A stretch of 11,238 nt of DNA from contig CALKWS010000093.1 in the NCBI GenBank assembly GCA_938004115.1, forward strand, positions 1 to 11,238. Direction: 5' to 3'. The stretch comes from an uncultured Ruaniaceae bacterium (GTDB taxonomy: Bacteria; Actinomycetota; Actinomycetes; Actinomycetales; Beutenbergiaceae). A program made the translations under genes and the position numbers. The notes below the pieces were generated by a model. The model was not told the origin of the DNA and did no database searches. It saw only the letters and a list, made by a program, of their open reading frames with translations. Numbering within the stretch: position 1 is the first letter of the stretch; each line of letters begins with the position of its first letter. This document shows, piece after piece, positions 5,076 through 11,238 of the stretch.

Positions 5076-6565
5076 TCGCCCCGGTTCCCGACGGCGCACG
5101 GTGGAACCCGGTGAGCGCACGCGCCGGGCAGACGTTGGGCGTGCACGGGGTGGCCCTGCAGGTGGAGCCGATGGAACTGCTGGAGGCGGCACGCGGGGTC
5201 CAGGGCGCCGGTGCGGAGATCACCCGGGCCCTGGATCACGCCCAGCGCGCGGCCCTGGCGATCGACGCCACCGCCGCGCACGCGCCCGTCAGTGCCGCAG
5301 CGGCGCACTCGGCAACCTGGGCGGGACGGTCCCGGCGGGCAGGTCTGCCGGCAGACCTGGACCGTCTCGCCGCGGATCTGCGGCAGGCCTACCAGGACTA
5401 CCGGCAGGCCGAACAGGACGCCCACAGTTCACTCACCTTCGGAGTGCTACTCGGCTCGCCGGCTCCTGCTCCGGTGTGCCTGCCGCCGCCGCAGCGTCCC
5501 TCCTGGGGGCGCATGGTCGGGGAAGTGCTCACCATGCCCGCCCGCCTGGGCCTGGGGATCTGGGCCGGGGTGCAGTACGCGTTCACCGAGGCGGTCATGC
5601 ACCGCCGGCTGACGCCGTCGGCCGCGCAGACCGGCTATTCGCTACGGCTGGTGACCAACTTCCTCGGCATGGGGGTGCTCCCGCCGGAATCGACCGTGCA
5701 CGCCTTCGCCAACATCGTCACCCAGGTCACCACCGGGGGCGTGAGCACCCGGGTGAGGGTGCGACAGGTGGCACCGCCCGGGGCGCCGATGGGTGCACGG
5801 GTCAAACACGGTGCGGACCGCACGAACCTGGCCCGGCGCACCGAGGCGGCCACCACACTCGAGCACCTGGTGCAGGACGTGGGGAACCTGTACCCGATGT
5901 TCGGGGCGGAACCGGGCATGGTGCAGGTGAACCGGATGATCGCCCCGGACGGGAGCGTGACCTGGCAGGTGCTGATCCCGGGCACCCAGTCCGCCGATGC
6001 CCCATGGGGCGGGGACGTGCCCAACGACTGGGCCTCGAACCTGCAGATCTACTCCCGCCGGGAGTCGGCTGCCAGCGCCGCCGTGATCGCGGCCATGCGC
6101 GCGGCCGGCGTGCGGCCCGGGGAGCCGGTGCTACTGGCCGGGCACTCCCAGGGCGGTCTGGTGGCCGCCGATCTGGCGGCCCGCGAGGAGGTCCGGGCGG
6201 AGTTCGCGATCGAGTCGATCGTGAGCGTGGGCGCACCGGTGGGGCACATCGACATCCCCCCGGGAATCGCCGCCTTGCACCTGGAGCACGAGGACGACCT
6301 GGTCGCCGGGGTGGACGACCGGACGAACCCGATCACCCCGGACCGCACCACGGTCACCCGGAACCTGACGGCGCAGAACCCCTGGCACCAGATCGGCGGG
6401 GTACACCAGGCCCACCACATCCCCGGCTACGTCGAGACGGCACGGCTCACCGATGCGAGCACCGACCCCGCCGTCCGGAACTGGTTCGCCGCCAGCGCAC
6501 CGATGCTCAACCCCCAGGCGCAGGTGACCTCCACCTACATCCAGGCCCAGCGGGTACGCGAGTAG
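5072..6565 (+). CDS. WXG-like domain fused to alpha/beta-hydrolase; putative type VII substrate
   Basis: A 497-aa two-domain protein. Residues 30-120 form an Ala-rich helical hairpin beginning ALQVEPMELLEAARG, with Trp83-Ala84-Gly85 (a WxG turn) and then YRQAE (110-114), which fits the YxxxD/E export signal of type VII substrates. A Pro-rich linker (129-145) and a middle region follow. From about residue 265 there is a hydrolase domain: VLIPGTQ (300-306), the nucleophile elbow GHSQGG with Ser359, an acidic candidate in LEHEDDL (404-410), and histidines in GGVHQAHHIPGY (442-453). Serine hydrolase (esterase/lipase-like) activity is therefore likely; the substrate is unknown. There is no Sec signal peptide. 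The GTG at 5072 is translationally linked to the upstream frame. In-frame alternatives are GTG at 5111 (GGTGGA upstream) and ATG at 5168 (AGGTGG upstream, before MELLEAARG). Similar unnamed hydrolases occur in other actinomycetes as far as I recall. Confidence 0.78.
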   Translation: MIAPVPDGARWNPVSARAGQTLGVHGVALQVEPMELLEAARGVQGAGAEITRALDHAQRAALAIDATAAHAPVSAAAAHSATWAGRSRRAGLPADLDRLAADLRQAYQDYRQAEQDAHSSLTFGVLLGSPAPAPVCLPPPQRPSWGRMVGEVLTMPARLGLGIWAGVQYAFTEAVMHRRLTPSAAQTGYSLRLVTNFLGMGVLPPESTVHAFANIVTQVTTGGVSTRVRVRQVAPPGAPMGARVKHGADRTNLARRTEAATTLEHLVQDVGNLYPMFGAEPGMVQVNRMIAPDGSVTWQVLIPGTQSADAPWGGDVPNDWASNLQIYSRRESAASAAVIAAMRAAGVRPGEPVLLAGHSQGGLVAADLAAREEVRAEFAIESIVSVGAPVGHIDIPPGIAALHLEHEDDLVAGVDDRTNPITPDRTTVTRNLTAQNPWHQIGGVHQAHHIPGYVETARLTDASTDPAVRNWFAASAPMLNPQAQVTSTYIQAQRVRE

Positions 6566-6575
6566 GAAGCCACGG

Positions 6576-6595
6576 CCGGGCCCACGCGGACCCGG
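6576..6595. terminator. Weak dyad between convergent hydrolase and holin-like genes
   Basis: CCGGG (6576-6580) and CCCGG (6591-6595) can pair, with two further pairs inside after one mismatch. It lies in the 34-base gap between the two convergent stop codons. The stem is short and there is no T-run, so position is the main support. Confidence 0.3.
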
Positions 6596-6599
6596 ACCC

Positions 6600-6989
6600 T
6601 CAGCGCCGGGGGCGGTCGGTGGAGGGAACGATGAGGTTCAGCACCAGCGTGACCGCCGAGATCACCAGCGCACCCAGGACGGCCGTCCAGAATCCGTCGA
6701 CCTCCAGGCCGACGCCGACCAACCCGCTGAGCCAACTGGTGAGCAACAGCATGAGGGCGTTCACCACGAGGAAGAACAACCCCAGGGTGAGCACGTACAG
6801 CGGCAGGGACACGATCTTCACCAGCGGCTTCACCAAGGTGTTGACGATCGTGAAGATCAACGCGATGACCGCCAGAACGAAGAGCGTGTTCTGCCAGGTG
6901 CCGTCACTATCGATGTCGATCCCGTCGATCCATAACGATGCCACCCAAATGGCCACCCCGGAGATGATCAGTCGCAGTACGAAGCGCAT
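6600..6989 (-). CDS. Four-helix membrane protein, 'phage holin' PF04020 type
   Basis: A 129-aa integral membrane protein with four hydrophobic segments at about residues 4-20, 34-52, 60-84 and 101-121, and a short basic end (TDRPRR). The central pattern NTLVKPLVKIVSLPLYVLTL, followed by GLFFLVVNAL, matches PF04020 (Phage_holin_4_2), widespread chromosomal proteins of unknown function. Despite the family name, the window holds no phage genes, and a lysis role should not be assumed. The ATG at 6989 gives an N-terminus (MRFVLRLII) typical of the family. No ribosome binding site is visible; AACAAT six bases upstream may be part of a promoter for a leaderless message. It is divergent from pat, with a large palindrome between them. 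Confidence 0.85.
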   Translation of the reverse strand: MRFVLRLIISGVAIWVASLWIDGIDIDSDGTWQNTLFVLAVIALIFTIVNTLVKPLVKIVSLPLYVLTLGLFFLVVNALMLLLTSWLSGLVGVGLEVDGFWTAVLGALVISAVTLVLNLIVPSTDRPRR

Positions 6990-7011
6990 GTTCGCATTGT
7001 TGCACCGCGCT

Positions 7012-7026
7012 CCTGCGGGGCGCAGG
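7012..7026. repeat. Short hairpin upstream of the holin-like gene
   Basis: CCTGCG (7012-7017) and CGCAGG (7021-7026) form a perfect 6-bp stem with a GGG loop, about 22 bases upstream of the holin-like start on its coding side. It may be incidental. Confidence 0.3.
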
Positions 7027-7034
7027 GATCCGGA

Positions 7035-7062
7035 CGATGGGATCGCCCGGTCGCTCCCATCG
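7035..7062. promoter_or_regulatory. 28-bp palindrome, probable operator between holin-like gene and pat
   Basis: The arms CGATGGGATCGCCC (7035-7048) and GGTCGCTCCCATCG (7049-7062) pair at 12 of 14 positions, with the outer 8 bp perfect. The dyad lies in the 102-base divergent region, 29 bases before the pat start and 45 bases before the holin-like start. The size and symmetry suit a dimeric repressor. I do not recognise the regulator. Confidence 0.55.
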
Positions 7063-7091
7063 GCGGCCCCGGGACTGGCATGCTGTGGGGC

Positions 7092-8198
7092 ATGGCCGAG
7101 CATCTGCGCACGCCCCAGCGATCCAACTCCAGGAGTGTCCGCCTCCGGTCCGCCCTGGAGGGCCTCCCGCACTACGTGCCCGGCGCCGGCGGCGCGAACG
7201 CGTCGGTGTTCAAGCTCTCCTCCAACGAACTGCCCGGGCCGCTGCTGCCCGCGGTCACCGCGGCGATCGCCGATGCTGCCGAGGACATCAACCGGTACCC
7301 GCAGATGTATGCCGACCGTCTCACCGGCGCCCTCGCAGAACACCACGGTCTCGACGCGGATCAGGTCCTGGTGGGGAACGGTTCCGTCGCGCTGATCGAG
7401 TTGATCCTGCGTTCGATGTGCGAGCCGGGTGACGAGGTGGTGTATCCGTGGCGATCGTTCGAGGCCTATCCGATCCTCGTGCAGGTCACCGGGGCCGCCG
7501 GCGTGCAGGTGCCACTCAGTGCCGACGGCGCCCATGACCTGGACGCGATGGCACGTGCCATCACGCCGCGCACGCGGGTGGTGATGGTGTGCACGCCCAA
7601 CAACCCGACCTCGGTGGCGCTGAGCCACCGCGATCTGGTGGCGTTCCTGGAGCGCGTCCCGCGCCAGGTGCTGGTGCTGTTGGACGAGGCGTACGTGGAC
7701 TTCGTCCGCAGTCCCGATCCCGTGCGATCGACGGACCTGCTCGATATGTACAAGAACCTCATGGTGCTACGTACGTTCTCCAAGGCGCACGGCCTCGCCG
7801 GGTTACGGGTCGGCTATGCCCTCGGCCGGCGCCGCCTGATCCGGACGCTGCGCGCGGCCTCCACGCCGTTCGCCGTCAACGCGCTCGCGCAGGCCGCGGC
7901 CCTCGCCGCGCTGGGCCAGGTGGACCGGATGCGCGAGCGGGTGGCCGAGGTGATCGTCGAGCGTGATCGGGTGGTGAGCGCCCTGCGCGAGCAGGGATGG
8001 TCGATCCCGGACGCCCAGGGCAACTTCTACTGGTTCGACGTCGGTGCCCACGCCCGGGCACTGGCGGAGGACGCGGAGGCCGCCGGCGTCACCGTACGCC
8101 CCTTCCAGGGTGAGGGCGTGCGGATCACCGTCGGCGAACCCGAGGCCAACGACATCGCGCTCGCGGTCGCGGCGCGATGGGTGCACGCCGGCGCGTGA
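7092..8198 (+). CDS. pat: Aromatic-type aminotransferase (Pat/HisC family)
   Basis: A 368-aa PLP-dependent class I/II aminotransferase. Numbered from the ATG at 7092, it shows LSSNELPGP (42-50), the PLP-contacting CTPNNPTS (167-174), LLDEAYVDF (196-204), and TFSKAHGLAGLRVGYALG with the PLP lysine at Lys231. Arg344 in VRITVG is the likely carboxylate-binding arginine. It follows M. tuberculosis Rv3772 (Pat, phenylalanine/aromatic aminotransferase) in several places, for example GDEVVYPWRSFEAYP. That favours Pat over a true histidinol-phosphate aminotransferase, and no other his gene is nearby. An in-frame ATG at 7080 would add four residues. Neither start has a strong ribosome binding site, and CATGCT (7079-7084) could be a -10 for a leaderless message starting at 7092. 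It stands upstream of the bkd genes on the same strand, so it may supply 2-oxo acids to that complex. Substrate preference cannot be read from the sequence. Confidence 0.87.
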   Translation: MAEHLRTPQRSNSRSVRLRSALEGLPHYVPGAGGANASVFKLSSNELPGPLLPAVTAAIADAAEDINRYPQMYADRLTGALAEHHGLDADQVLVGNGSVALIELILRSMCEPGDEVVYPWRSFEAYPILVQVTGAAGVQVPLSADGAHDLDAMARAITPRTRVVMVCTPNNPTSVALSHRDLVAFLERVPRQVLVLLDEAYVDFVRSPDPVRSTDLLDMYKNLMVLRTFSKAHGLAGLRVGYALGRRRLIRTLRAASTPFAVNALAQAAALAALGQVDRMRERVAEVIVERDRVVSALREQGWSIPDAQGNFYWFDVGAHARALAEDAEAAGVTVRPFQGEGVRITVGEPEANDIALAVAARWVHAGA

Positions 8199-8227
8199 GG
8201 TGCCGCTGCTGATCCGATAGCCGCGCC

Positions 8228-8257
8228 CTGCCGGAACCTACAAGCGGCCGTCGGCAG
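8228..8257 (+). terminator. Weak hairpin after pat
   Basis: CTGCCG (8228-8233) and CGGCAG (8252-8257) form a 6-bp stem with an 18-base loop, about 30 bases past the pat stop codon. It is a poor terminator candidate without a T-run. Confidence 0.25.
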
Positions 8258-8275
8258 ATTCGGTCACGTCGCACA

Positions 8276-8320
8276 AATGCAACTTACGCGGCCGTAGCCT
8301 ACGCTGGCGTAGGTTGCATT
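8276..8320. promoter_or_regulatory. Nested 45-bp palindrome upstream of bkdA, probable operator
   Basis: Arms 8276-8297 and 8299-8320 pair at 18 of 22 positions around C8298. The outer arms are AATGCAAC (8276-8283) and GTTGCATT (8313-8320). The inner part is two adjacent 14-bp dyads of the form YTACG-N4-CGTAG: TTACGCGGCCGTAG (8284-8297) and CTACGCTGGCGTAG (8299-8312), repeated with a 15-bp period. Two TANNNT hexamers (TAGCCT 8295-8300, TAGGTT 8310-8315) lie inside, so a bound regulator could block transcription. The half-sites look like those of TetR-family repressors, but I cannot name the protein. Confidence 0.6.
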
Positions 8321-8365
8321 CGCGTGGCACCGGCGTAACCCGTGCGGACCGTGCGATGTACACCC

Positions 8366-8411
8366 CACACACCCCGGATGTGCGCCGTACCCGGCACACC
8401 CGGGGTGTGTG
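8366..8411 (+). promoter_or_regulatory. Long hairpin in the probable bkdA leader
   Basis: CACACACCCCGG (8366-8377) pairs perfectly with CCGGGGTGTGTG (8400-8411). After one mismatch TGTGC (8379-8383) pairs with GCACA (8394-8398), leaving a 10-base loop. TGTACAC (8357-8363) and GTGTACA (8409-8415) form a further offset inverted repeat. It ends 32 bases before the bkdA start and 21 bases before its AAGGAG. It could be an attenuator or other leader RNA structure, a DNA operator, or a terminator for readthrough from pat. Confidence 0.5.
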
Positions 8412-8443
8412 TACAGACGATGCCGCCTAGGCAAGGAGCAAAC

Positions 8444-9685
8444 GTGGCTGCCAGCATCTCGTCGCACGAGCGGGTCGGGGTCAGGGACGAGGACGCCGCT
8501 CCCCGCCCGCCGGCCGCACCCCAGGCCGGTTGGCCGTCGGATCCGGGGTCGGCCGCCACCACCGGGGAGAATCCGCCGCCCGCTGGCGGATTCGAGACGG
8601 TCCAGCTGCTCACGCCCGCCGGTGACGTGGTGCACCACGAGCGTTACAGCCCATGGGTCGAGCACCTGGGCGCGGCCGACCTGCAGGGGATGTACCAGGA
8701 CATGGTGAAGGTGCGGCGGTTCGACCAGGAGGCCACCGCGTTGCAGCGCCAGGGGGAACTCGGCCTGTGGGCGCCGTCCCTCGGCCAGGAAGCGGCTCAG
8801 ATCGGTTCCGGGCGCGCCCTGGCGAGCCGGGACTACGTGTTCCCCTCCTACCGCGAGCACGGGGTGGCCCTGACCCGCGGGATGGACCTGGGCCAGATCC
8901 TGCATCTGTTCCGCGGGCAGGACCACGGCGGCTGGGATCCCGCCGCGCACAACTTCCACCTGTACACCCTGGTGATCGGCTCCCACACCCTGCACGCCAC
9001 CGGGTATGCCATGGGCATCCAGCGCGACGGGGACGTGGGCACCGGCGAACCCGACCGGGACCGGGCCGTGGTGGCCTACTTCGGCGACGGGGCCACCTCC
9101 CAGGGCGACGTCTACGAGGCCATGGTGTTCGCCGCCGTCAACAATGCCCCGGTGGTGTTCTTCTGCCAGAACAACCACTGGGCGATCTCCGAGCCCACCA
9201 CCCGCCAGTCCACCGTCCCCCTGGCCCAGCGCGCCACCGGCGTCGGGATCCCGTCGGTGCGCGTGGACGGCAACGACGTCCTGGCCAGCTACGCCGCCAC
9301 CGCCGAGGCGCTGCGCCGGGCGCGCAGCGGCGGCGGGCCCACCATGATCGAGGCGGTGACCTACCGGATGGGCGCCCACACCACCTCCGATGACCCCACG
9401 AAGTACCGCAGCCGGGAGGAGGAGGAGCGGTGGCGTCGGCGCGACCCGATCGACCGCGTGCGCGCCCTCCTGCGCGCCGAAGGCACCCAGGAGGAGTTCT
9501 TCACGGGCGCGGACCACGAGGCCGAGCGCCTCGCCGACCAGGTGCGCTCCTACGTCCGGGCACTGCGGCCGCCGGAGCGGGAGACCATGTTCGACCACGT
9601 GTACGCCAGCGACCACTCCCTGGTGCAGCGCGAGCGTGCATGGTTCGACACCTACCAGGCCGGATTCGTGGAGGAGGACCAGTGA
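8444..9685 (+). CDS. bkdA: 2-oxo acid dehydrogenase E1 alpha subunit (branched-chain type)
   Basis: A 413-aa E1 alpha subunit. With E1 beta it forms the thiamine-diphosphate enzyme that decarboxylates 2-oxo acids and passes the acyl group to lipoyl-E2. The ThDP motif begins at GDG (214-216, in AYFGDGATSQGD) and closes with the NN pair at 243-244 (CQNNHWAIS). PSLGQEAAQIGSG (111-123), YVFPSYREHG (131-140) and the loop YRMGAHTTSDDPTKYR (307-322) match branched-chain-type E1 alpha. The GTG at 8444 is chosen because AAGGAG (8433-8438) lies five bases upstream; an ATG at 8420 lacks such a site. Residues 1-48 are a Pro/Ala-rich extension, probably disordered. The gene overlaps bkdB by 4 bases (GTGA). 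The substrate assignment (branched-chain rather than pyruvate) rests on family resemblance to Mycobacterium BkdA and the neighbours. Confidence 0.9.
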   Translation: MAASISSHERVGVRDEDAAPRPPAAPQAGWPSDPGSAATTGENPPPAGGFETVQLLTPAGDVVHHERYSPWVEHLGAADLQGMYQDMVKVRRFDQEATALQRQGELGLWAPSLGQEAAQIGSGRALASRDYVFPSYREHGVALTRGMDLGQILHLFRGQDHGGWDPAAHNFHLYTLVIGSHTLHATGYAMGIQRDGDVGTGEPDRDRAVVAYFGDGATSQGDVYEAMVFAAVNNAPVVFFCQNNHWAISEPTTRQSTVPLAQRATGVGIPSVRVDGNDVLASYAATAEALRRARSGGGPTMIEAVTYRMGAHTTSDDPTKYRSREEEERWRRRDPIDRVRALLRAEGTQEEFFTGADHEAERLADQVRSYVRALRPPERETMFDHVYASDHSLVQRERAWFDTYQAGFVEEDQ

Positions 9686-10761
9686 GCGAGACCGCCACCA
9701 GCACCGCCCCGGCGGAGCACTCGCCGGCCGCGGCCACCGCCCCGGCGACCCAGGAGATGCCGCTGGCCCGAGCGATCAACCTGGGGCTGCGCCACGCGAT
9801 GGAGGCCGACCCCGCCGTCATGCTCATGGGCGAGGACATCGCCACCCTCGGCGGGGTGTTCCGGGTGACCGACGGGTTGCTCGATGACTTCGGCGGTGAC
9901 CGCGTGGTGGACACCCCGCTGGCCGAATCGGGCATCGTCGGTACCGCGATCGGCCTCGCGATGGCCGGCTACCGGCCGGTGTGCGAGATCCAGTTCGACG
10001 GCTTCGTGTTCCCCGCCTTCGACCAGATCACCACACAGTTGGCGAAGATCTCCTACCGCTCCCGCGGCCGGCTGAACGTGCCCGTCGTCATCCGCATCCC
10101 CTACGGCGGCGGCATCGGCGCGATCGAGCACCACAGCGAGTCCCCGGAGGCGCTCTTCGCGCACACCCCGGGCCTGCGCGTGATCACGCCGGCCACGGCC
10201 GGCGATGCCTACACCATGATCCAGGAGGCGATCGCCTGCCCGGACCCGGTGATCTTCCTGGAACCCAAGGCCAGGTACTGGGAGAAGGGTCCGGTGCCGC
10301 TCAACGATCCGGCTCGCCCCACCGCCCCCCAGGGCGCACCCGGGTTCGATGCCGGTGCGGTCCAACGAGCCCGGGTGGTCCGCGAGGGTACGGACATCAC
10401 CCTTGCCGGTTACGGCCCCACGATGCGCACCCTCGTCGCCGCGGCGCAGGCCGCAGCAGAGGAGGGCACCAGTGCCGAGGTGATCGACCTGCGCTCGGTC
10501 TCCCCGTTGGACGTGGACACCGTGGCGGCCAGTGTGCGCAAGACGGGCCGGCTCGTCGTCGCCCACGAAGCGCCCACCTACTTCGGCGCGGGTGCCGAGT
10601 TGGCGGCCAGCATCTCCGCGGAGTGCTTCTACCACCTGCAGGCACCGGTGCTCCGGGTGGGCGGGTTCCACACCCCCTACCCGGTCGCGGCGATCGAGGA
10701 GGACTACCTGCCCGACCTCGACCGGGTGCTGCACGCCATCGACACCTCCCTTGCCCACTGA
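9682..10761 (+). CDS. bkdB: 2-oxo acid dehydrogenase E1 beta subunit (branched-chain type)
   Basis: A 359-aa E1 beta subunit that completes the ThDP active site and the E1 tetramer. Typical blocks are MPLARAINLGL (26-36), MLMGEDIATLGGVFRVTDGL (47-66), DTPLAESGIVGTAIGLA (77-93), EIQFDGFVFPAFDQI (102-116), YGGGIGAIEHHSESPEALFA (141-160) and FLEPKARYW. The C-terminal transketolase-like domain contains EVIDLRSVSPLD and VVAHEAPTYFGAGAEL. The GTG at 9682 overlaps the bkdA stop codon and has GGAGGAGG immediately upstream, inside the end of bkdA. The frame runs on upstream, but that part is out of frame with the real bkdA protein. The first 25 residues are a low-complexity Ala/Thr tail. bkdC follows after 12 bases, so bkdABC is one transcription unit. 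Confidence 0.93.
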   Translation: MSETATSTAPAEHSPAAATAPATQEMPLARAINLGLRHAMEADPAVMLMGEDIATLGGVFRVTDGLLDDFGGDRVVDTPLAESGIVGTAIGLAMAGYRPVCEIQFDGFVFPAFDQITTQLAKISYRSRGRLNVPVVIRIPYGGGIGAIEHHSESPEALFAHTPGLRVITPATAGDAYTMIQEAIACPDPVIFLEPKARYWEKGPVPLNDPARPTAPQGAPGFDAGAVQRARVVREGTDITLAGYGPTMRTLVAAAQAAAEEGTSAEVIDLRSVSPLDVDTVAASVRKTGRLVVAHEAPTYFGAGAELAASISAECFYHLQAPVLRVGGFHTPYPVAAIEEDYLPDLDRVLHAIDTSLAH

Positions 10762-10773
10762 CCAGGAGCACAC

Positions 10774-11238
10774 ATGCCCCAGTACGTGAAGTTCCCCCTG
10801 CCCGACGTCGGTGAGGGCCTGACCGAGGCCGACATCGTCGAATGGAAGGTCGCCCCCGGTGACACGGTCACGGTGAACCAGGAGATCGTGGAGATCGAGA
10901 CCGCCAAGTCCCTGGTGGAGCTGCCCTCCCCGCACGCCGGCGTGGTCAGCGAGGTCCTGGCCGAGGTGGGCCAGACCGTCCCGGTGGGGGAGCCGATCAT
11001 CGTCATCGATACCGACCCGGACGGCGAGGCTGCGGGTTCGGGGAACGGCACGGCCGGCGCGGCCCGGCCGGAGGCGGACGACGACGTAGCGCACCAGCCG
11101 AGCCAGGTGACCGGCGACGGGGGTCCAGCTGACGGCGAGGGCGGTGAGCAGGACTCCGGTAACGGTGCGGGCGGCAGCGGCGGGGTCCTGGTGGGCTACG
11201 GGACCAGGGGCACCCGGCCCCGCCGGCGCCGCCGGGCG
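10774..11238 (+). CDS. bkdC: 2-oxo acid dehydrogenase E2, N-terminal part (cut by window end)
   Basis: The first 155 codons of a dihydrolipoamide acyltransferase; the frame is open to the right edge. Residues 1-80 are a lipoyl domain: FPLPDVGEGLTEADIVEWKV, then EIETAKSLVELPSP with the lipoylated Lys45. The ETAKS context is the form I associate with actinobacterial branched-chain E2 proteins, rather than the DKA of many other E2 proteins. Residues 82-140 are an acidic Gly/Ala/Asp-rich linker. It is followed by VLVGYGTRG and a basic run (RPRRRRRA), a pattern I recall before the E3/E1-binding domain in actinobacterial BkdC. The ATG has AGGAG (10764-10768) at good spacing. The subunit-binding and catalytic domains (HxxxDG) must lie beyond the window. 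Confidence 0.92.
   Translation, partial: MPQYVKFPLPDVGEGLTEADIVEWKVAPGDTVTVNQEIVEIETAKSLVELPSPHAGVVSEVLAEVGQTVPVGEPIIVIDTDPDGEAAGSGNGTAGAARPEADDDVAHQPSQVTGDGGPADGEGGEQDSGNGAGGSGGVLVGYGTRGTRPRRRRRA

Noticed and set aside
6600..6989. Prophage remnant suggested by the 'phage holin' family name
   Set aside because: PF04020 proteins are common chromosomal membrane proteins. No integrase, endolysin, structural gene or attachment repeat is visible nearby.
5101..7395. A 764-codon plus-strand frame crossing the hydrolase end, the holin-like gene and the pat start
   Set aside because: It is shifted relative to the hydrolase and pat reading frames and antisense to the holin-like gene. Composition is Gly/Arg/Pro-rich without domains.
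8342..8443. N-terminal extension of bkdA from a GTG at 8342 or ATG at 8420
   Set aside because: The frame is open, but the extra codons encode the long hairpin, and the GTG at 8444 has a well-placed AAGGAG.
8264..9616. A 450-codon minus-strand frame opposite bkdA
   Set aside because: Antisense to a well-supported E1 alpha gene; its sequence has no recognisable domain and crosses the regulatory palindromes.
9652..11094. A 480-codon minus-strand frame opposite bkdB and bkdC
   Set aside because: Antisense to two clear genes with good ribosome binding sites; only a GC-codon shadow.

Overview
The window is GC-rich chromosomal DNA with frequent GTG starts, AGGAG-type ribosome binding sites and 4-bp GTGA gene overlaps. 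Its proteins (Cys-His-Cys CsoR, PtpA-like phosphatase, Pat aminotransferase, BkdABC-type dehydrogenase, WXG-type small proteins) point to an actinomycete. The purB sequence and gene order make me think of the order Micrococcales, but that is an impression rather than a demonstration. I see no tRNA, rRNA, CRISPR array, transposase or prophage block.

Layout, left to right. (1) csoR (minus, 60-434) is divergent from a secreted or anchored DUF2330-family protein (plus, 597-1709), with a CsoR-type operator between them. (2) purB (minus) converges on the DUF2330 gene; both stop codons lie inside one short palindrome. (3) Upstream of purB on the same strand is a two-gene unit, a low-molecular-weight tyrosine phosphatase followed by a fructosamine/ketoamine kinase. 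Such a pair is compatible with protein deglycation. (4) Divergent from the phosphatase, on the plus strand, is a small WXG100-like protein (4747-5010). A 22-codon micro-ORF joins it by GTGA overlaps to a 497-aa protein with a WXG-like N-terminal domain and a GHSQGG alpha/beta-hydrolase C-terminal domain. This is the least conventional part of the window and looks like a type VII-secretion substrate cassette without its secretion machinery. (5) A four-helix membrane protein of the 'phage holin' PF04020 type (minus) converges on the hydrolase gene and is divergent from pat (plus). (6) pat is followed by bkdA, bkdB and the first 155 codons of bkdC, which runs off the right edge. Together these genes suggest transamination and oxidative decarboxylation of branched-chain or related 2-oxo acids.

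No gene-free stretch exceeds 300 bases. The three larger intergenic regions (435-596, 4551-4746, 8199-8443) and the 102-base holin/pat gap each hold clear inverted repeats. The most striking is a nested 45-bp dyad at 8276-8320 upstream of bkdA, followed by a long hairpin at 8366-8411 in the probable bkdA leader. Most predicted control sites lie in divergent promoter regions. Their regulators are unknown except for the likely CsoR site.
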